A stretch of DNA of 64,000 nt, from positions 1 through 64,000 of the forward strand of contig CAWCLK010000006.1 in assembly GCA_963796225.1 (NCBI GenBank). Reading direction: 5' to 3'. Shown one piece after another: positions 58,612 through 64,000 of this stretch. Within the stretch, counting starts at the first letter, position 1. Every line of letters begins with the position of its first letter. Under the pieces are notes generated by a model. It made no database searches and was not told where the DNA came from. It worked only from the letters and a program-made list of their open reading frames with translations. This stretch comes from CAWCLK01 sp963796225. Lineage in GTDB: Bacteria; Actinomycetota; Nitriliruptoria; Nitriliruptorales; Nitriliruptoraceae. A program made the position numbers and the translations under genes.

Positions 58612-60443
58612 CAGGCTCCTCCTTCGTGTCGGCGGTCGCCGCGCTGCTGGGACGGGCCGGGACCCTTGGTGCCCAGGGTGAACGCCGACCCGACCAGCCC
58701 GAGGTGGCTGAAGGCCTGGGGGAAGTTGCCGAGGAGGCGGCCGCCGGCGGGGTCGTACTCCTCGGCGAGCAGCCCGACGTCGTTGCGCAGCGTCAGCAGG
58801 TGCTCGAACGTCCGGCGTGCGTCGTCGTGGCGTCCCAGCATGGCGAGGGCGTCGACCAGCCAGTAGGAGCACAGCAGGAACGCGCCCTCGCCCGGCGGGA
58901 GGCCGTCGCGAGAGTCCTCGGTCCGGTAGCGGAGCAGCAGGCCGTCGCCCAGCCCGAGCTGGTCCTCGATGGCCTCGACGGTCCCGCGGATGCGGGGGTC
59001 GTCGCCGGGCAGGAAGCCCACCAGGGGGAGCAGCAGGAGGCTGGCGTCGACCTCCGGTGCGCCGTACACCTGCGTGAACGTGCCGCGGTCGGTGTCGAAG
59101 CCCTTGGCCAGGACCTCCCGGTGGATCTCGTCGCGGGTCCGTCGCCACCGGTCGACCGGCCCGGGCAGCCCGGTCTCCTCGACGGTGCGGACGGCCCGGT
59201 CGAAGGCGACCCATGCCATCACGCGTGAGTGCGTGAAGGCACGCGGGTCCCCGCGCATCTCCCAGATGCCGTGGCCGAGGGCGTCCCAGTGCTCCTCGAG
59301 GTGGCCGAGCAGGGCCTGCTGCAGCGACCACATGTCCGGATCCGACGGCAGGCCGCTGCGTCGGCCGTGGCCGAGGGCGTCCAGCACCTCGCCGTAGACG
59401 TCGATCTGCATCTGGTCGTACGCCCCGTTGCCGATCCGCACCGGCGCGGATCCGTCGTATCCCGGCAGCCAGGGGAGCTCCTGCTCGTTCAGGCGCCGCT
59501 CGCCCGCGAGGCCGTACATGATCTGGAGGGTGGACGGGTCCCCGGCCACGGCGCGCAGCAGCCAGTCACGCCAGGCCCGCGCCTCGCCGTGGTACCCGGC
59601 CATCATCAGCGCCTGCAGGGTGAACGTGGCGTCGCGCAGCCACACGAACCGGTAGTCCCAGTTGCGGTTGCCGCCCAGGCGCTCGGGAAGCGACGTGGTC
59701 GGGGCGGCCACGACACCGCCCGTCGGGGCGTACGTCAGGGCCTTGAGCGTGATCAGCGAACGCTGGACCGCGTCGCCCCACGGGCCGTCGTAGGTGCTGC
59801 GGTCCGACCACTCCTGCCACCACTGCGTGGTCCTGGCGACCGCCTTCTCGGCGTCCACCGGCTCGGGCGGCGGTTCGTGCGAGGGGTACCAGGTGAGCAC
59901 GAAGGGCACGCGCTCGCCGGCGGCGACCTCGAACTCCGCGACCGTGCTGAGATCCTCCCCGCGTGTCGGCACCGGCGTGCTCAGCAGGAGCGCGTCCGGC
60001 CCGGCGACGGCCCGCAGCTCGCCGCCGTCCGTCCGAGTCACCCACGGCACCACCGAGCCGTAGTCGAAGCGGATCTTCAGTCGCATGCGCATCGCGACCC
60101 GGCCACGGATGCCCTCGACGATGCGGACGAGGTCGGGGTGGTGCCCGCGTTCGAGCCCGCGGGGCGGCATCGCGTCGACGATCCGCACCTGACCGCCCTG
60201 GCCGTCGCCCAGCACCGTCTCGAGGACCAGGGTCCCGGGCCGGTACCGCCTCGAGACGACCTGGACCGGCCCCGCGGGTGCCAGCTCCCAGTGCCCGTGC
60301 GACTCGTCCCCGAGCAGGGCCGCGAAGCACGCGGGGGAGTCGAAGCGGGGCAGGCAGAGCCAGTCGACCGATGCCGTCCGCGACACGAGCGCGACCGTCT
60401 CGGTGTCCCCGACCATCGCGTAGTCCTCCAGTGGCAGGCTCAC
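58611..60443 (-). CDS. GH15 glycoside hydrolase (trehalase or glucoamylase)
   Basis: It is a 610-residue GH15 enzyme of the bacterial type that includes mycobacterial trehalases. The N-terminal beta domain has LEDYAMVGDTETVALVSRT and SVDWLCLPRFDSPACF; the (alpha/alpha)6 barrel has GGNRNWDYRFVWLRDATF and the general-base Glu in EGAFLLCSYWLVD. The predicted product is glucose. GTG 60443 matches the family N-terminus and lies after a -10 element at 60490-60495; ATG 60491 would start before the expected transcript. No signal peptide, so it acts in the cytoplasm, consistent with intracellular trehalose turnover. Its stop overlaps the glucose dehydrogenase start. Confidence 0.9.
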   Translation of the reverse strand: MSLPLEDYAMVGDTETVALVSRTASVDWLCLPRFDSPACFAALLGDESHGHWELAPAGPVQVVSRRYRPGTLVLETVLGDGQGGQVRIVDAMPPRGLERGHHPDLVRIVEGIRGRVAMRMRLKIRFDYGSVVPWVTRTDGGELRAVAGPDALLLSTPVPTRGEDLSTVAEFEVAAGERVPFVLTWYPSHEPPPEPVDAEKAVARTTQWWQEWSDRSTYDGPWGDAVQRSLITLKALTYAPTGGVVAAPTTSLPERLGGNRNWDYRFVWLRDATFTLQALMMAGYHGEARAWRDWLLRAVAGDPSTLQIMYGLAGERRLNEQELPWLPGYDGSAPVRIGNGAYDQMQIDVYGEVLDALGHGRRSGLPSDPDMWSLQQALLGHLEEHWDALGHGIWEMRGDPRAFTHSRVMAWVAFDRAVRTVEETGLPGPVDRWRRTRDEIHREVLAKGFDTDRGTFTQVYGAPEVDASLLLLPLVGFLPGDDPRIRGTVEAIEDQLGLGDGLLLRYRTEDSRDGLPPGEGAFLLCSYWLVDALAMLGRHDDARRTFEHLLTLRNDVGLLAEEYDPAGGRLLGNFPQAFSHLGLVGSAFTLGTKGPGPSQQRGDRRHEGGA

Positions 60444-60489
60444 GTCGTCGCGGCGATGGTCGGCTCCTGTCGTCGGTCCGCTCGGGATC

Positions 60490-60495
60490 ACCCTA
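60490..60495 (-). promoter_or_regulatory. Predicted -10 (TAGGGT) for the GH15-glucose dehydrogenase operon
   Basis: On the minus strand TAGGGT is 46 bases before GTG 60443 and supports that start. Confidence 0.45.
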
Positions 60496-60576
60496 CGACG
60501 GCGCCGGCCCGTCGCCGGGGGCGCCCGGGTCCCTTGGACGGGGGACCCTCGCCTGCTGTCGGGCGCCCCGGGCGTT

Positions 60577-60596
60577 TCTCTGTTCAGTTCTCAAGG
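60577..60596 (-). promoter_or_regulatory. boxA-like sequence upstream of the GH15 gene
   Basis: The minus strand reads CCTTGAGAACTGAACAGAGA, close to the boxA antitermination region found in actinobacterial rRNA leaders and 16S-23S spacers (TTTGAGAACTCAAT type). No rRNA gene is near. It lies between the HNH gene and the GH15 gene, about 80 bases before the predicted GH15 -10. Confidence 0.35.
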
Positions 60597-60690
60597 AGCG
60601 CGGATGCGCACGCCAGACCAGCGGCCGGGCACACCCGTTCCGTTCCGCCTCTCTGCGACAGCCTCCCCGTGTCACCGCAGGACTCACCCG

Positions 60691-60706
60691 CCCCGCCACG
60701 GCGGGG
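60691..60706. terminator. Short hairpin after the HNH gene
   Basis: ccccgc/gcgggg with loop cacg lies nine bases past the HNH stop on the minus strand. Confidence 0.45.
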
Positions 60707-60714
60707 CATGCGGA

Positions 60715-62040
60715 TCAGCTCGGTGGTCGCGGGTGGGTGACGACCGTCCGCCGTCGGTCGGGCGAGGTCCAGGTGACCGCCGCCGTGGCGACGTCGAGCT
60801 CGGCATGCCATCCGCCGTGGTGGACCAGGTCGTGGCAGGCCGAACACAGCGCCAGCCCGTTGTCGACGGCGGTGGGGCCTCCGTGACGCCACCACTGCAG
60901 GTGGTGGATCTGCGTCCACCCGATCGGCCGGCCGCAGCCCGGTCCGCGACAGCTGCGGTCGCGGGCGTTGACGGCCCGTCGTTGGGAGGCGGACCACATG
61001 GCGGGTCTCGCGTCCGACGTCGAGCACCTGGGACTCGCCCGCCATCACGATCCGGGAGATGCCGGCGTCGCAACAGATCTTGCGCCCCGTCTGGGGCGAC
61101 AGGGTGCCGCCCATCTCGGTCTCGACCCCGGGCAGCGTGGCCCAGACGGGATCGTCGGGCGCGCACGGGGCGTGTCGGGATCCTCGGGGTCGCTGAGGTC
61201 GGCCTGGAAGGTCGTGATGTCGACGAGCACGGAGACGTGGGGGCGGGCGACGCCGCCCGTGGCCGGCAGGTCGCCGAGACCGAGCGCCATGTCGGCGACG
61301 ACCTCCAGGGCATCCGCCATGCGCTGCTGGTGGTTGCGTCGGTCCTCGTCGGCCGTGCCGGCGGGGTCGCGCTGGTTGACGGCGTTGAGGAGCGTCGAGA
61401 GCTTGGTGCCGACCTCGGCGGTCAGCATCCCGTCGGGGCGCCACATGCCGTCGTCGAGCTCGGAGAGTGAGAAGCGGCGACGCTGGTGCTGGCGCTGCTC
61501 GTCCCGCAGCATCTCGGCGCCGTCGACCTGCTGCGTGAGTCGTCGCACGTGCGCCCGGAGACGTTCGGGCCCGTCGGCGGCGAGGGGGAGGAGGCGGGCC
61601 TCGACCTCGGCGGGCGTGCCGAGACGCCCGTCCCGTGCCGCCTGGACGATGGTGTCAGCGGTCGCGACGCCGACGTCGCCCCGCGCCAGCGCAGCGGCCG
61701 TCTCGGGCAGGTCCACCAGGTTGGCGCCGAGCCGCGCGACCCGCGCCGCGTCGCGGCGCGTGCGCCCGGTGGCCTCGGCGACCCATGCCGTGGTCGAGCT
61801 CGCCCCGTCCTCGGCCACGCCGCCCGACCGGCTCAGCGCCCCGACGGCCGCGGCCATGGCGGCGGCCGTCAGCCCCTCGGCCTGGCGCAGGAGGTCGATG
61901 CGTTCGCGAAGTGCGGCCGTCTCTTCGCGGTCGAGGTCCTCGATACCTCCCTCGAGCGCTGCGCGGAGCTGGGCCACGGCCGCGACCAGTGAGGGGCGAT
62001 CCTCGTTCGTCGGCGGCGGGGCCGGCGCGTAGGTGGCCAC
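60715..62040 (-). CDS. DUF222/HNH endonuclease (13E12 type), frame changes
   Basis: The N-terminal DUF222 part reads LVAAVAQLRAALEGGIEDLD, GRTRRDAARVARLGANL and MLTAEVGTKLSTLLNAV. After a disturbed junction near 61158-61172 comes WATLPGVETEMGGTLS, and after a one-base change at 61000 the HNH domain: NARDRSCRGPGCGRPIGWTQ, IHHLQWWRHGG and LCSACHDLVHHGGW, with the zinc Cys and the HH catalytic pair. Such genes are multi-copy in actinobacteria and act as nucleases of unknown role. GTG 62040 is a tentative start. A LexA box lies 149 bases upstream, matching SOS control known for 13E12 genes in M. tuberculosis. Confidence 0.85.
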
Positions 62041-62188
62041 GGACTCGGCCGCCAGGTCAGCCCCTCGGGTCGAGGCCAGCCGCTCGCTCGTCGTAGCGCA
62101 CGCGGTGCTGCCGCGGCCGCTCGCAGGACCGGCCCACGTGGGGCAGGGTCCGTGCGGGTGCGGCGGGCATGCAGGGCCTCGATCACTG

Positions 62189-62200
62189 GAACGTGCGTTC
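62189..62200. promoter_or_regulatory. LexA (SOS) box upstream of the HNH gene
   Basis: GAACGTGCGTTC is a perfect GAAC-N4-GTTC palindrome with a favourable flanking G (GTTCGA). It is the second such site in the window and lies upstream of a gene family known to be LexA-controlled in mycobacteria. Confidence 0.75.
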
Positions 62201-62270
62201 GAGTCCCACCATGCCTGCGTGGCGACGGCGGCGCAAGGGTCTGGACGACATCTGGGGATGAACTCGCGAA

Positions 62271-62300
62271 TCTGTGGATTCAGGCCCGGAAATCCACAGA
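62271..62300. terminator. Hairpin after the secreted-protein gene
   Basis: tctgtggatt and aatccacaga form a perfect 10-bp stem with a 10-base loop, 40 bases past the stop of the minus-strand secreted-protein gene. Confidence 0.65.
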
Positions 62301-62338
62301 CAAGCGCGTTGGCTGGCGGCGCCATCCACACGCGGAGA

Positions 62339-63342
62339 TCACTGGTCGACGACGACGGCCTGGTACTCGCGGATGTTCACGGGGACGCTGACCGGGGCGA
62401 GCTCGGCGACCATCGTGGCGCCGTCGACCACGGTCGTCCCGGTGGCCGACACCGTGATCGAGTACCGGATGGTCCAGTAGTCGGTGACCGACACCTCGAG
62501 CGGGCCGGCGGGCAGCGTGGTGTAGACGTGGGTGACGGCACCGTCGTCGGGGGAGCGGCCCGGTTCGTAGTTGCGGCCGGGGATCACGTGCGGGCCGGTG
62601 ACCTGCTGGAACGCCTCCCCGGTGCCGTTGTCCTGCTGGCCCCAGTCGACGGTGTAGGCGCCGACGGCGTCGAGGGTCACGGTGAACGGCCCGCCCGACA
62701 GGGTCACGGGCCCGTAGCTGAGCGGCCGGTTGGTCTGCAGGTAGGTGTCGAGCCCGGTGATGGCGTCCTCGGGGTTGAGGACCGGGGCGGGGCGAGGCAG
62801 CTGCTCGACGAAGGCCTCGATGACGTCGGTCAGCGCCCCGGCGTCCGGGGTGTCGTCGCCGGGATCGGGCACGCACGGGGGGATCGTCGATGTCGGCCAG
62901 TGGGGAAGACGGCTCGGATGGAGTACAGGAGGATCTCCTCGTAGGCCCGCCGCGTCGCGCCCACGTCCTCCGGCGGCACCATGACCGTCCGCGTGCGGAT
63001 GCAGGCTCCCTGGAAGTTCGGATCGGTGTCGAGCCGATCGTCGGGCACCCGGTCGATCTCCCGAATCCGCACCGGCGCGAGCACGATCTCGACCGTCGCG
63101 TTCCCCGCCCCGTCGAACGACGCCTGGATCGCGGGCTTCTGCTCCGACCCCGCTCCCGAACACCGAGATGTCGACCTCGCCGTCTGCGCTGATCTTGCCG
63201 TCCGTGCTCGATGACATCGCTGTCGTCCCCACGGATTCCGTCCCGGCGTTGTCCTGCCCGGCACGCCACTGGGGCGCGACAGGAGCCAGCGTCGAGACAG
63301 CCACGACCGCCGAGGCTCGCAGCGGACCATCGGCTCGTTCAT
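62339..63342 (-). CDS. Exported protein of unknown function, several frame changes
   Basis: ATG 63342 has a GAGGGG site, and a signal-like hydrophobic run (LRASAVVAVSTLAPVAP) follows in a neighbouring frame. The recoverable protein is KISADGEVDISVFG, then QASFDGAGNATVEIVLAPVR and ATRRAYEEILLYSIRAVF, then ADIDDPP, and finally ALTDVIEAFVEQLP, LDTYLQTNRPLSYGP and a beta-rich domain with VGAYTVDWGQQDNGTG and YTTLPAGPLEVSVTDYW. Junctions near 63150, 62902 and 62880 each fit one extra base; the one after the start needs one missing or two extra. No family is recognised. The C-terminal domain has a PKD-like or Ig-like pattern. Confidence 0.65.
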
Positions 63343-63500
63343 GACGTTGCCCCTCCGCACAGAGTGTGTCAAGCACGTCGCCGAAGTCTTCGATGATGGC
63401 GTCGAGCATCACGTAGTCTTCGAGTTCGTTGCCGTCTGGTCCAGAGTTCGCACTGGGCATCGATGATCCGCCAGCCTGTTGGATTCGCTTCGGCTCCGGG

Positions 63501-64000
63501 TCAGGCGAGGCCGACGAGCGACACGGTCGTCAGAACCGACGGGCCCTCGACTCGCGGTGCCCGATGTGTCGAGATCGCCCGACGGCGACGATGCATCTGG
63601 CGTTGGCCACGAAGCATCTTGCGGGTGGCCCAGTCGAATGATGTGAACTCGTCGACGGTGGACGAAGTCCGGCCCGGTCGCCCCGAAGCACGTCGTCGGC
63701 CTCCTCGAAGCGCTGCTGCAGATACTCGCCCTGGAAGAGCTCTTCCATCCGCTTCCGCGTCTCGATCGGCGTGATGGCGGTCGGATCCGCGGGCTCCTCG
63801 AGCAGCTCCCGGGTGATCGCGCCCCACTCCTCGTAGATCGTGTTCACGACCCGGTCCACGTACTCCTTCGTGACCGGGTCGGGCATGGCGAACGGATCCT
63901 CGGACGCCGTGGGGGAGGGCTCGCTGGTCTCGGTCGACGCCGGCGTGCTCGGCGTGGCGTCAGGCGCGGCGGTACCCGACGAGCAGGCTGTGGCAACGAG
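63501..64000 (-). CDS. Putative lipoprotein (5' end outside the window), frame disturbed at 3' end
   Basis: Reading in from the right edge, LVATACSSGTAAP is a lipobox with the lipidated Cys, then a Ser/Thr/Pro-rich tether (ATPSTPASTETSEPSPTASE), then DPVTKEYVDRVVNTIYEEWG, ELLEEPADPTAIT and LFQGEYLQQRFEEADD, predicted helical. After about 63700 the frame is uncertain: VDEFTSFDWATRKMLRG in a different frame looks like the continuation, and the end at 63501 is provisional. The gene is probably linked with the following exported protein on the same strand. No family is recognised. Confidence 0.6.

Larger units (their letters stand above)
62041..62338. other. Intergenic region upstream of the HNH gene
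   Basis: It contains the LexA box at 62189-62200 and the hairpin at 62271-62300. Part of it may code the HNH N-terminus if a further frame error exists: the minus strand has a GTG CGC TAC run near 62103. No tRNA or other gene was found. Confidence 0.45.

Noticed and set aside
62160..62216. tRNA-like piece: a T-arm-like gtgcgttcgagtccc and a 7-base pairing gggcatg/catgcct
   Set aside because: Only 38 bases lie between the pairing arms, too few for D and anticodon arms, and the T-arm-like core is better explained by the LexA palindrome GAACGTGCGTTC.

Overview
The window is about 64 kb of very GC-rich DNA (third codon positions almost all G or C) from an actinobacterium. From about 13.7 kb to 57.6 kb the core genes follow an order known from Mycobacterium tuberculosis: thrS, HIT protein, pgsA, PatA-like acyltransferase, pimA, pdxS, pdxT, yebC, ruvCAB, yajC, secD, secF, relA, glyoxalase II-like gene, hisS, aspS, rarA, alaS, ruvX, mltG, aroE. 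Cell-wall-binding repeats (CWB2), an OmpA-type protein and a heliorhodopsin suggest a deep-branching lineage such as Nitriliruptoria or Euzebyales. That placement is inference.

Left arm (1-12.3 kb): the start of a response regulator, then a minus-strand operon treZ-treX-treY-malQ whose genes overlap by 4 bases at each junction. It makes trehalose from glycogen or maltodextrin. Divergent from it are two overlapping ABC exporter half-transporters that look like one heterodimer. Two small secreted proteins of unknown function follow.

Central core (13.7-57.6 kb): translation, phosphatidylinositol mannoside, vitamin B6, Holliday-junction repair, Sec secretion, stringent response and cell-wall genes. 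Lineage-specific insertions interrupt it: a heliorhodopsin (and a possible 36-codon ORF) between thrS and the HIT gene; a DUF2254 membrane protein and a beta-lactamase-family protein before pgsA; an HD-domain protein between yajC and secD; a large beta-helix/CWB2 surface protein and a UspA-type protein after relA; and a lipoprotein/OmpA pair after aspS. PgsA and the PatA-like acyltransferase are one continuous reading frame. SecD carries a long Ser/Thr/Glu-rich insertion.

Right arm (57.6-64 kb): a GH15 trehalase/glucoamylase overlapping a glucose dehydrogenase, a DUF222/HNH (13E12-type) endonuclease with a LexA box upstream, and two exported proteins.

A recurring feature is frame change inside otherwise well-conserved genes (treZ, beta-lactamase, pdxT, an MBL gene, yebC, hisS, aspS, ruvX, mltG, glucose dehydrogenase, HNH, an exported protein). 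Fifteen are clean +1 events, as if one extra base were present. Because hisS, aspS and ruvX are normally needed for life, insertion errors in the sequence are the likeliest cause. The most interesting biology is the heliorhodopsin inserted in a conserved locus, the PgsA-PatA fusion, the composite surface protein, and trehalose synthesis and breakdown modules at opposite ends of the window.
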